A stretch of DNA of 64,000 nucleotides from Marinomonas aquiplantarum (GTDB taxonomy: Bacteria; Pseudomonadota; Gammaproteobacteria; Pseudomonadales; Marinomonadaceae): positions 124,001 to 188,000 of the forward strand of contig NZ_QNRF01000003.1 in NCBI RefSeq assembly GCF_003314975.1. Direction: 5' to 3'. Shown piece by piece: positions 27,301-35,514 of the stretch. The notes below the pieces were generated by a model. That model made no database searches and was not told where the DNA came from. It saw only the letters and a program-made list of their open reading frames with translations. How positions within the stretch are numbered: the stretch's first letter is position 1; each line of letters begins with the position of its first letter. The translations under genes were made by a program, and so were the position numbers.

Positions 27301-30300
27301 CGATTGAAAGCGCATCTTCCACTTTCGTAGCACCAATAAATGAAGCCGAAGAACGCTTATGCCTTTGCTTTTCAATCGTTCTAAAAATAGAAAAGATTAG
27401 TACAACTGATGATTTCTTTGCCTTAGGTGGGGATAGTATCAGTGCGATTATGCTGTGCACTGAATTGCGAAAAAAAGGTTATGCCTTACGCCCTAGTCAA
27501 GTATTTAAACTTCGTTCACCCCAAGCGCTGGCAAAGGAAATAAGCTCTATTTCTAAAGACATGTCTTTGGAAAACATCCATCAGTGGGAACTTAAGCAAA
27601 ATCAATGGGATATTCTGTCTACTCAGTATCATCCAATGGCTGATGTAGCGCCTTTGCTGCCACTTCAAAAAGGCATGCTTTTTGAAACCATAATGGATTC
27701 CGCAACGGGCAACTACAACGCGTATACTCGACTTAACTTTACTGGAGAAATGAATCTCTCCCAGCTACAAAATGCACTGAATACACTACTAGTCCACTAC
27801 CCTCAGTTAGCAGGAGCCTTTGACAGCGAGAGTTTAGAAGAGCCTGTTCTAGTGATTCCTAATACCAAGAACGAAATATGGCAGTGGCCATTAAGTACCC
27901 ATAGCATCAGAATGTATGATGATAGTCAAAAGCTCGCAGCTCTAGAAGAGCTTGAACAAACACTGCTAGAAACACCTCATCCAGTTGATACTTTTACTGG
28001 TATGATTCACGCCGCTTATGTCGACATAGGCCAAGACAAAACATCTGGATTACAACAATCCGCCCTTATTTTGATCGTTCACCATCTTGTCATTGATGGC
28101 TGGTCTACCCCTCTTCTGATTCGCGATTTACTCAATGCTTATCAACAACGTCCACTCAAGCCTATTGCGAGCAGCTACACAAACGTCATTAAGCAGCTTT
28201 ACAGTCGTGATCAGCAAGCCAGCATTAACAAGTGGCAAGAAGTCATGCATCAAGTACAAGCCTGCCAACTATTTGAACAACATCATGAACAAGTAAGTGA
28301 GTACAGTTTCAAGCTAGCACAAGATTTAAGCCGTCAATTCACGTCTCAACTAAAAGAACAAGGCATAACCCTGAACGTCTTTATGCAAGTACTATGGGCT
28401 CAGATGTTAAACCTTCTGTCAGGCAAGGAGGACATTGTTTTTGGCTCTCCTGTTTCAGGGCGAAGCAGTCATATTAATGGTATTGAAGATCAGGTTGGTT
28501 TATTCCTAAACACCTTACCTATACGCGTTACACTAGACCCAAAACAGTCTCTCTGGGATCAATTACCCGCATTACAAGAACGCCATATTTCTTTACTTGA
28601 ACATGATGCTATTGGCTTAACGGATATACAAAAATTAGCTGGCACCCCAAACTTATTCGATACCTTACTGGTTGTTGAAAATTACCCTGACAATGACTAT
28701 TTAGACATTACATTAAAGGGAGAAGATGGCAAATCTTTAACCATAAGCGACATACAAAACCGTGGTTACAGTCATTATCCACTCGCCTTGCTCATCATCC
28801 CGGGTGAAGAAATTACCTTTTTAATTGAAAACCGTGGAGCGATGACAATAGGAGAAGTAAAAGCACTGTCTCAAAGAATAGAACAAACAATCAAAACCAG
28901 TCTAAACTCTCCCGAACGCCTACTTTGTCAGTACCAAAGTGCAAGCCTTCAAGAGATAGATTTTATTAATGCTATTAACAACACCGAGCAATCAGTTGAA
29001 GATTTAACACTACAGTCAGCTCTGAGCAAACAAGCTCAGCTAACCCCTAATGCCTTGTGTGTTTCTGATATGCAGTATCAATTAAACTATCAAGAAGCAC
29101 GTCAGCAAGTTCAAACTCTCGCGCATTCTCTCCGCATTCAGGGCGTAAGCTCAGGAGACATTGTTGCCGTCGCTATTCCAAGAAGCTGCCATTTAAGTCT
29201 GGCTATTTGGGCTATTATTGAAGTTGGTGCTGCGTATCTTCCCCTTGACCTCAGTTACCCTGACGACCGTCTTGACTATATGTTAGAGGATGCAAAACCT
29301 GTTCTACTAATCACCCAAAGCACTCAACAAAGCCGCTTTAGTGAAATACATAAAGGTGTAAAACAGCTACCATTTGATCATTTTTATGACCATACATTTA
29401 TCGAGAATGCAGCACAGACAATTCATAATCCTAATATCACGGGTAACCATCCAGCGTATTTAATTTACACCTCTGGAACAACAGGACGCCCTAAAGGTGT
29501 ATTGGTTTCTCACAAGGCCATCATCAATCGCATCTTATGGATGCAACATGAGTATCAACTTACTCCCGAGGATGTTGTACTGCAAAAAACACCAAGCAGT
29601 TTCGATGTTTCAGTTTGGGAGTTCTTTTGGGCACCTATGGTCGGCGCTTCTTTAGTGATGGCTGATCCCGATGCTCATCGGGACCCAGAATTACTGATGC
29701 AAACCATCGATCAATTTAACGTAACGACCCTGCATTTTGTTCCCTCTATGCTGGCCATTTTTACGGCGACGTTGCAAAGTAAAGTAAATCATCATTCAAC
29801 TTGCACTTCGTTGAAACAAGTCTTTTGCAGTGGCGAAGCATTATTAAAAGCTCAGGCTCAAGCCTTTAAAAATTGTTCAAATGCACAACTTCATAACCTT
29901 TATGGACCAACAGAAGCTGCGGTCGATGTCACCTATAAGCCCGCTTTTGATGATCTATCATCTAAAGGCCAAGGCATTGCAATAGGGAAACCTGTTTGGA
30001 ATACAGAACTGCGTATATTGGATCAGTATCTGCGTCCAGTACCTGTTGGTGTTACAGGAGAGCTATACCTTTGCGGAACTCAACTAGCAATGGGGTATCT
30101 AGATCGCCCTGAACTTAACTGCGTTCGCTTTATAGCCGATCCTTATGGAATGCCGGGCGACAGAATGTATCGCACAGGCGACCTTGTTCGCTGGCTAGAG
30201 AATGGCGACGTTGAATACTTAGGCAGAGCTGACAATCAAATAAAAATTCGTGGTCAACGTATTGAATTAGGAGAAATCGAAGCCGCTCTGCTAGAACAAA

Positions 30301-31709
30301 ACGGCGTAGAACAAGCGGTTGTTGTCGCTCAGACTCTGAATATACAGGTCGAACAGACAACAGGACAAGATAACCGTCAGCTCGTAGCGTATCTCACATT
30401 AGAACCGTCTAAACTTGAGGTATATGACGAACCCACGATCAAATTTGAGCTGAGTAAAGTGCTGCCCAACCACATGCTACCAATAGCCTATGTGGTATTA
30501 GAAAGTTTGCCCCTCAGCGCGAACGGAAAGTTAGATCGAAATGCGTTACCAAAACCGAATTTAGCAAAAAACGATCAGCCTAATAACACATCTAGATCAC
30601 CTGCAATTGGGCTAGAGAGTCAGCTCGCTCGTCTCTTTAGTAACATCCTAGGAATCGAACAGATTAAAGCAGATGATGACTTCTTTGCTTTAGGTGGTCA
30701 CTCATTACTTGCTATGAGACTGGCAGCCGATATTCGTAAAGAAGTAAAACAGCCAATTACCGTTGGTCAAATAATGGTGACCTCAACCATTGCCAAACTT
30801 GCTCAGTTACTTCAGAACCAAACAGAGCAAGATAGCCGAGAGAAATTGGCTTCTATGCTGACTAATGACCAATTGAAAGGCAAAGGCACAAATAGTGGTT
30901 TTGATGATTTGATTTATTTACGTGAAGGACAAGGGGCACCTTTGTTTTGTTTCTACCCAGGATCAGGCTTTGCGTGGCAATACAGTGTGTTATCTCGATA
31001 TTTAAAGGGAAAGCACCCTATTATTGGACTTCAATCACCTAGACCGAATGGACTGATCGCCAGCAGCGATTCACTTGAAGAGCTAGTGGTTAAACAGCTT
31101 AAGGTCATTCTTCGAGAGCAGGCAAACGGTCCTTACTATCTATTAGGTTACTCACTTGGTGGAACTGTCGCCTATGGCGTTGCGGCAAAGCTCAGAGAAA
31201 TGGGAAAAACCGTTAGTTTCCTTGGTCTTTTAGACACCTACCCTGCGGAAGTCCATGATTGGAATGATCCTCAAGGAGAAGAAGCGGCGATGGGAGCAGA
31301 ACGGGAGCAGACACAGTTACTGACCGATGCGATTTCAGACAAAAATAATGATTCAGATGACGTCGCTCTGTTAGTAAAACAAGAGCAAGACAAAATGTTA
31401 GAGCAAATCTTTGCCAACTACAAAGATGCGGTTCGTCTACTGAAAAAAGCCTCTACTCCCCTTTACGATGAAAAAATGCATGTCTTTATTGCTCAACAGT
31501 CTCTACCAGACTACATCAGCCCAACTGAACAATGGCCGCCATATGCCAATAGAGCTCATTTTCATTCTCTGGATCATTGCAGTCATGAAAATATTCTATC
31601 ACCAGATAACTTAAAAACATTAGGGCCTCTTTTAGATCGGCTTATTCATGAGGCATCACAAGAATTGATAACCCAAAAACCATCAAACCTTTCGTCAGAG
31701 TTGGCCTAA
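24351..31709 (+). CDS. Dimodular siderophore NRPS (C-A-T-C-A-T-TE), EntF/VabF type
   Basis: A 2452-residue synthetase. C1: HHIMLDG ~139. A1: FTSGSTGRPKG ~621. T1: GGDSI ~1029. C2: HHLVIDG ~1243. A2: YTSGTTGRPKG ~1704. T2: GGHSL ~2114. TE: GYSLGG ~2265 with DTYP and HENIL. C1 would take DHB from the EntB carrier. The A2 code, read by anchoring to known motifs, is DVWHFSLVDK, the serine code of EntF. The A1 code reads about DSLDLGLVDK; the acidic residues favour a cationic amino acid, but this is uncertain. No epimerase domain separates the modules, so X should stay L. The expected chain is DHB-X-Ser, possibly cyclotrimerised by the TE as in vanchrobactin, trichrysobactin or turnerbactin relatives. 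AAGGAG precedes the ATG. Confidence 0.93.
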   Translation: MERKTLPLTTTQEGIWLADQVSDDKHIYTISHCVELKGDIQSNLLEQAIRLALGEADTVLAYYDNGQQHLIDLTDSFQVESIDFTSMKNGRENAFAIMQEDTNLDLLLTNNRQTPLQKQIIFSIEEEGHIVWLWYQRYHHIMLDGFSFTALTKRVAEIYTSLDNNHPITGSPFTSVAQVIEEENAYKASQKYVSDQVFWQEYCANLPPTISLSNSTTTKDQSSPSLIKHSVTISTHHLATLDTLSKTIKSNRAELLMSLVAAYLYRMNGQSNQVIGIPFMRRLGSASVTSTAPMVNVLPMSIELDGNMTWGSVAKHFKQSLKLIRRHQNYSAEQIQRDLKKVNSSALYNTLINYKQFDYDLNFSGTAGTTHHLATGPVDDLEFSIIVEKDRTYFELRANSQKYNNETLKAHGCRLSTMLSNWLLDERLPLSQLAILPEVEYETIMAWGTGRSFEPNNLNNILDVFWQQVERKPDATALVCRAPSEGRETRYSFHELSNEINQLSRFLIKKLELNGATGNSVIACAMPRSAQSIIAMMSILNTGATFLPLDMDYPQERMEMMCEDTSPILLLSHSSVSVELDIPTLNLDDDAIIASLATYSNTKLTEFERSTPSGSDIAYVIFTSGSTGRPKGVMNTHNAMLNLLLSHQDSIYRPTQKVVQERYPNRALRAAHTHSFSFDSSWLQVFWLIQGEELYVFDEDTRRDAFAIVEEVHNIKIDAMDLPPSLLAQLLNNGLMDEANHSDHQPSLILIGGEACPSALWQQLRSFPKLISHNLYGPTEYTVDTLRANLAMHLNPVVGRPIANTQTYILDTQLQPVPIGMLGELYISGEGLAQGYLARAGLSASRFIADPFSHEVGCRMYRTGDIVRWNSEGFIEFVGRGDDQVKIRGYRVEIGEVENALSQLEAVESAIVIAEEINNSHRLIGYCAVPSLPEQKFKQYGHSLVALLKQHLPDYMVPAAICVMASLPRNVSGKIDKKALPNITIESASSTFVAPINEAEERLCLCFSIVLKIEKISTTDDFFALGGDSISAIMLCTELRKKGYALRPSQVFKLRSPQALAKEISSISKDMSLENIHQWELKQNQWDILSTQYHPMADVAPLLPLQKGMLFETIMDSATGNYNAYTRLNFTGEMNLSQLQNALNTLLVHYPQLAGAFDSESLEEPVLVIPNTKNEIWQWPLSTHSIRMYDDSQKLAALEELEQTLLETPHPVDTFTGMIHAAYVDIGQDKTSGLQQSALILIVHHLVIDGWSTPLLIRDLLNAYQQRPLKPIASSYTNVIKQLYSRDQQASINKWQEVMHQVQACQLFEQHHEQVSEYSFKLAQDLSRQFTSQLKEQGITLNVFMQVLWAQMLNLLSGKEDIVFGSPVSGRSSHINGIEDQVGLFLNTLPIRVTLDPKQSLWDQLPALQERHISLLEHDAIGLTDIQKLAGTPNLFDTLLVVENYPDNDYLDITLKGEDGKSLTISDIQNRGYSHYPLALLIIPGEEITFLIENRGAMTIGEVKALSQRIEQTIKTSLNSPERLLCQYQSASLQEIDFINAINNTEQSVEDLTLQSALSKQAQLTPNALCVSDMQYQLNYQEARQQVQTLAHSLRIQGVSSGDIVAVAIPRSCHLSLAIWAIIEVGAAYLPLDLSYPDDRLDYMLEDAKPVLLITQSTQQSRFSEIHKGVKQLPFDHFYDHTFIENAAQTIHNPNITGNHPAYLIYTSGTTGRPKGVLVSHKAIINRILWMQHEYQLTPEDVVLQKTPSSFDVSVWEFFWAPMVGASLVMADPDAHRDPELLMQTIDQFNVTTLHFVPSMLAIFTATLQSKVNHHSTCTSLKQVFCSGEALLKAQAQAFKNCSNAQLHNLYGPTEAAVDVTYKPAFDDLSSKGQGIAIGKPVWNTELRILDQYLRPVPVGVTGELYLCGTQLAMGYLDRPELNCVRFIADPYGMPGDRMYRTGDLVRWLENGDVEYLGRADNQIKIRGQRIELGEIEAALLEQNGVEQAVVVAQTLNIQVEQTTGQDNRQLVAYLTLEPSKLEVYDEPTIKFELSKVLPNHMLPIAYVVLESLPLSANGKLDRNALPKPNLAKNDQPNNTSRSPAIGLESQLARLFSNILGIEQIKADDDFFALGGHSLLAMRLAADIRKEVKQPITVGQIMVTSTIAKLAQLLQNQTEQDSREKLASMLTNDQLKGKGTNSGFDDLIYLREGQGAPLFCFYPGSGFAWQYSVLSRYLKGKHPIIGLQSPRPNGLIASSDSLEELVVKQLKVILREQANGPYYLLGYSLGGTVAYGVAAKLREMGKTVSFLGLLDTYPAEVHDWNDPQGEEAAMGAEREQTQLLTDAISDKNNDSDDVALLVKQEQDKMLEQIFANYKDAVRLLKKASTPLYDEKMHVFIAQQSLPDYISPTEQWPPYANRAHFHSLDHCSHENILSPDNLKTLGPLLDRLIHEASQELITQKPSNLSSELA

Positions 31710-31736
31710 CCCTTACCGATTAGAAGAGAGTAAAAC

Positions 31737-32996
31737 GTGAGCGATACCAAGAAAAAGTCCATGTTTGTGGATTTCAGTTTATTAGTAACACATAAAAATT
31801 TTCGCAATGTGTTTATTGCGCGCACTATATCAATACTTGGTCTGGGGATGCTTTCAGTGTCGATACCGGTTCAGGTCTATGCTTTAACCAGCGATAGCTT
31901 ACAAGTTGGTATTGTCATGGCATTAGAAGGGATAGGGCTATTTATTGGTCTTCTCCTAGGAGGCGTTCTAGCGGATATGTATGAGCGAAAACGCATTATT
32001 CTGTTTGCTCGTTCCACTTGCGGATTGGGTTTTCTTGCCATGGCGATTAACGCTTGGTTACCTGATCCCTCATTGTGGGCCATTTATCTGCTGTCCATTT
32101 GGGATGGTTTTTTTGGCGCCCTAGGTGTAACCGCTTTAATGGCTTGCATGCCTTTCCTAGTAGGTCGAGAAAATCTTATGCAAGCTCGAGCAATCAGTAT
32201 GGTAAGTGTGCGCTTAGCAACGGTTATCTCGCCAGCCATCGGGGGCATCATTATTGCTGCCTCCGATGTCGCTTGGAATTACCTCATTGCAGCCGTTGGG
32301 ACTGGCATCACCTTACTTGCTTTGCTGTCTTTGCCAAGCATGCGACCAAAAGAAGCAAAAGCCCATAATCCCCTGTCATCGTTGTGGGATGGATTGACCT
32401 ATATTTTCACCAATAAAATTGTCGCTGGCGTTGTCATCATGGGAACCTTAGTTACCTTAACCACGGCCATTCGGGTATTGTTTCCGGCACTTGCAGACAC
32501 TGTTTACGGTGGCGGAGCTTGGATAGTAGGCTTGATGTACTCAGCCGTTCCTTTGGGCGCGACATTAGGAGCCATTATTAGCGGTTGGGCAAATCATGTT
32601 GAGAAGCCAGGCTTGGTTATGATGTTAAGTAGCCTTGCTGCATTTCTCTGTTTAATAGGCATTGGATCAACAACTATTTTCCCAATTGCTCTTATACTGC
32701 TGATAGGCTTTGGTTACCTTGTATCCATTGCATCGCTGCTTCAATACAGCTTTGTACAAGGCCATACACCAGACCATTATTTGGGTCGTATTAACGGAAT
32801 ATGGACAGCTCAAGACGCTTCAGGAGATTCGCTAGGGACACTTTCGATTGGACTTATCGGCAAACTGCTTTCTTCTTTGGCAAGTGTTTTTGTCTTTGGC
32901 GCGGTTGCCATGAGCATAGGCTTAACCTTGTTAGCTTGTTTAAAAACTCTGAGAAACAGCCCTCTTAACGACCCTAAATTAGTCGCAGAAGAGTAA
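31737..32996 (+). CDS. entS: MFS siderophore exporter EntS (copy 2)
   Basis: A 419-residue EntS-type exporter, co-linear with copy 1 (VDFSLLVTHKNFRNVFIARTISILGLGML; GGVLADMYERKR; WTAQDASGDSLGTLSIGL). The start is GTG behind AGAAGAGAG. It follows the NRPS by 27 bases and closes the fepB2-fes2-mbtH-NRPS-entS2 unit, so it probably exports that NRPS product. A strong terminator lies downstream. Confidence 0.93.
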   Translation: MSDTKKKSMFVDFSLLVTHKNFRNVFIARTISILGLGMLSVSIPVQVYALTSDSLQVGIVMALEGIGLFIGLLLGGVLADMYERKRIILFARSTCGLGFLAMAINAWLPDPSLWAIYLLSIWDGFFGALGVTALMACMPFLVGRENLMQARAISMVSVRLATVISPAIGGIIIAASDVAWNYLIAAVGTGITLLALLSLPSMRPKEAKAHNPLSSLWDGLTYIFTNKIVAGVVIMGTLVTLTTAIRVLFPALADTVYGGGAWIVGLMYSAVPLGATLGAIISGWANHVEKPGLVMMLSSLAAFLCLIGIGSTTIFPIALILLIGFGYLVSIASLLQYSFVQGHTPDHYLGRINGIWTAQDASGDSLGTLSIGLIGKLLSSLASVFVFGAVAMSIGLTLLACLKTLRNSPLNDPKLVAEE

Positions 32997-33061
32997 GTCA
33001 TTCCACTCTCTAATAAATACATTACAAAATGACTAGCTTCATTCGAATGAGCCACTTTATT

Positions 33062-33090
33062 AAAGCCTCCTATACGGAGGCTTTTTCTTA
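33062..33090 (+). terminator. Intrinsic terminator after entS2
   Basis: AAAGCCTCC-TATAC-GGAGGCTTT, a 9-bp perfect stem followed by TT and a T-rich run. It ends the NRPS operon. Confidence 0.88.
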
Positions 33091-33360
33091 CCTAAAAAGC
33101 GGTCAAATCAAATTCTTAGTCCAAAATTAAGGATCGAAAGCATACCTATTAAAACGACATAGAAAAAATGTAAACGCATTTCTTAGCCGCTGTAGATAAA
33201 CCATAAATGAGAGTCCAAACTGACCTTTCTGTGGTAAATACACTCTCTAAAAACAAAGGCAGGATAGAGCTACCTTCTTTCTAAAAGCTGGACTTACAAG
33301 AGAGTATATATGGAGATTAAAGAGGGGCTAGCAGGAGAATAATGATAGGGGTCAATAATA
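33087..33360. other. Gene-free stretch between two terminators
   Basis: No open frame with coding character, repeat or convincing promoter is seen between the entS2 terminator and the receptor-gene terminator. Confidence 0.4.
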
Positions 33361-33392
33361 AAAGCACGCATGAAAGGGAACATGCGTGCTTT
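33361..33392 (-). terminator. Intrinsic terminator after the first TonB-dependent receptor gene
   Basis: AAAGCACGCATG and CATGCGTGCTTT form a perfect 12-bp stem with an 8-base loop. On the minus strand it runs into TTTTATTATT. Confidence 0.85.
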
Positions 33393-33405
33393 ATACTAGT
33401 TCGAT

Positions 33406-35388
33406 TTAGAAATTATAGGCCGCACTCACATAATAGTTACGACCTAATTCGTACGTAGTATATCCAGTATCTTCCTCGTCTAAACGAACATCACCGATAT
33501 TTTTAATACCTGCACGTAACACCAAGTTATCAGTCACATCGGCTGTTAGGCCAATATCCGTACGGTAGTATGAAGGCAGTTCAGAATAAACTGTACCCAC
33601 ACCTGAAACCCAAGAAGAATATTGCATACCAGCTAAGTAATTTACACTTAAGAAGGTAGAAATGACATCCGTTGCTTGATAATCAAATGAAACACTTGCT
33701 TGATGCTCAGGACGACCAGTTAGCACTGTTTTCAAGCCATCAGAATCTTCGGCCTCTGTGTCTAAGTAAGTATAATTTGCTTTTAATAGAAGGTCTTCCG
33801 TTAATGATGTCGATCCACTCAATTCAAGACCCTGAGTCATTGCTGTTGCGACGTTAATCCACTTAGCAGAAACTGGGTTGCTACTTGAATCATAACCCAC
33901 TTCACGCTCTATTAAGTTATCAATATCATTACGAAAAACAGTCGCAGTCGCACTCAAGCTTTTAGTATGATAATCCACACCAAACTCATAACTTACACTA
34001 GTTTCCGCTTCTAAATCTGGGTTACCTGCTAACGTACAAGAGCCACCACAACTTACAGTCCGGTACTCTTCACTAAGCTTACTGACATCAGGCGCTTTAA
34101 AGGCCTTAGTTACACCACCCTTCAGAGTTAAGTTCTTACTTGCGTTGTATACAAGGTAAGCTTTAGGAGAAAAATTGTTACCATAAATATCGTGATTATC
34201 TACACGTCCGCCCAAAGTAAATACAAGCTTATCTGTTAATGACATTTCATCCTGAGCAAAAATACCATACTGATCTACGTTATATTCGCCAGTATCTAAA
34301 AGTGTGTAGCTGTTTTTTAATTGTTCATTTTGATAGTCCACACCGGCCATTACAGTGTGGATACCAATGATCTTATTAGCATAACCTTTGGCATAAGTAT
34401 TATTTGCTTCTAAGCCATCATGAACTTGTGGATCATCGTATTGTGAGTTGTAATCATAAACATCACTTTCTTCACGCTTAATATAAGCAGTGGTATTTGC
34501 CCAATCCCATTGACCTTTGTGAGTAATAGCTAAATCGGTTCTTGTTATTTCCTGTTCTCGGTATGCAGTGTCACTATAAGCTTGATATGGACGCTCATCA
34601 TGGTTGTAGCCAAAATCGACTTCTACTTCTTGGTTTTCAGCAGCTTGCCAAGTCAAAGTAGAAGACAAATTCTGAGCATTTTTCTTTTCGCGAAGTGGAC
34701 CAACAGATTCATCATCCGCATACCAAGCTTTTTGGCTTAAATCCTCAACACTGACAGATAATGCAAGCTTGTCATTGATAGCCCCCATACCAGAGACCCC
34801 CAAACGATACTGATCACCACCGTCACCTGACTCAATCTTGCGAACTTCGGCATTAGCCGTTCCTGTCCAACCAGCCCCTTCTTGTGGTTTTTTAGTAATA
34901 ATATTCACTACACCACCAATAGCATCGGCACCATATAGTACCGACATGGGACCACGAATAATTTCAATTCGCTCAATGGAATTTAACGGCACACTATTCA
35001 AGTCAGTATCACTGCCTTTATCAAAAGCACCGCCTGCAGAAACTCGCTTTCCGTTCACTAATAAGACAGTATATTCTCCGTCTAAACCACGAATTTGAAT
35101 TTCATCTCGACCGGTTGCATCACTTAGGTTATTAACACCAACGGTTTCACGAAGCAAATCCGATACACTACTAACAGTTGATTGCGCAATATCATCTTTC
35201 GTTATCACGGTCGCAAAAGCAGGTATGTCTTCAATCTTTTTAGCTGCCATAGTAGCGGTTACGACTAAAGTATCAAGCTGAGTAGAATCCTCTTCCACCA
35301 AACTATTCTCGATTTCATCACTTGCTGCGAATGCCATCATGGGAACAGTGGCCAACATACTGACAATTAACTTTTTCTTAGCAAACAT
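33406..35388 (-). CDS. TonB-dependent catecholate siderophore receptor (CirA/IrgA/VctA-like)
   Basis: A 660-residue outer-membrane receptor. Signal peptide (MLATVPMMAFA), TonB box (DTLVVTA), plug domain (RGLDGEYTVLLVNGKRV; SIERIEIIRGPMSVLYGADAIGGVVNIIT), then a 22-strand barrel ending in the expected C-terminal phenylalanine (YYVSAAYNF). The plug signature resembles receptors for catechol siderophores and their linear fragments. It is transcribed divergently from a second receptor, with a Fur box between them. It presumably imports the ferric siderophores made by the flanking loci. Confidence 0.9.
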   Translation of the reverse strand: MFAKKKLIVSMLATVPMMAFAASDEIENSLVEEDSTQLDTLVVTATMAAKKIEDIPAFATVITKDDIAQSTVSSVSDLLRETVGVNNLSDATGRDEIQIRGLDGEYTVLLVNGKRVSAGGAFDKGSDTDLNSVPLNSIERIEIIRGPMSVLYGADAIGGVVNIITKKPQEGAGWTGTANAEVRKIESGDGGDQYRLGVSGMGAINDKLALSVSVEDLSQKAWYADDESVGPLREKKNAQNLSSTLTWQAAENQEVEVDFGYNHDERPYQAYSDTAYREQEITRTDLAITHKGQWDWANTTAYIKREESDVYDYNSQYDDPQVHDGLEANNTYAKGYANKIIGIHTVMAGVDYQNEQLKNSYTLLDTGEYNVDQYGIFAQDEMSLTDKLVFTLGGRVDNHDIYGNNFSPKAYLVYNASKNLTLKGGVTKAFKAPDVSKLSEEYRTVSCGGSCTLAGNPDLEAETSVSYEFGVDYHTKSLSATATVFRNDIDNLIEREVGYDSSSNPVSAKWINVATAMTQGLELSGSTSLTEDLLLKANYTYLDTEAEDSDGLKTVLTGRPEHQASVSFDYQATDVISTFLSVNYLAGMQYSSWVSGVGTVYSELPSYYRTDIGLTADVTDNLVLRAGIKNIGDVRLDEEDTGYTTYELGRNYYVSAAYNF

Positions 35389-35446
35389 AAGCTTATTTCA
35401 CTCCAATCTATTTTTGTAAGTCCATAAAAAGCATGCGAATGTTATT

Positions 35447-35465
35447 GCGAATTATTTTCATTATC
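35447..35465. promoter_or_regulatory. Fur box between the divergent receptor genes
   Basis: The reverse strand reads GATAATGAAAATAATTCGC, matching 15 of 19 positions of the Fur consensus by eye. It lies about 60 bp from one start codon and 50 bp from the other, so it can control both receptors. Confidence 0.8.
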
Positions 35466-35514
35466 AATAGACTTTACGTTACTTTAACCATGAATTTTAC
35501 ATTTAAGGAAGAAA

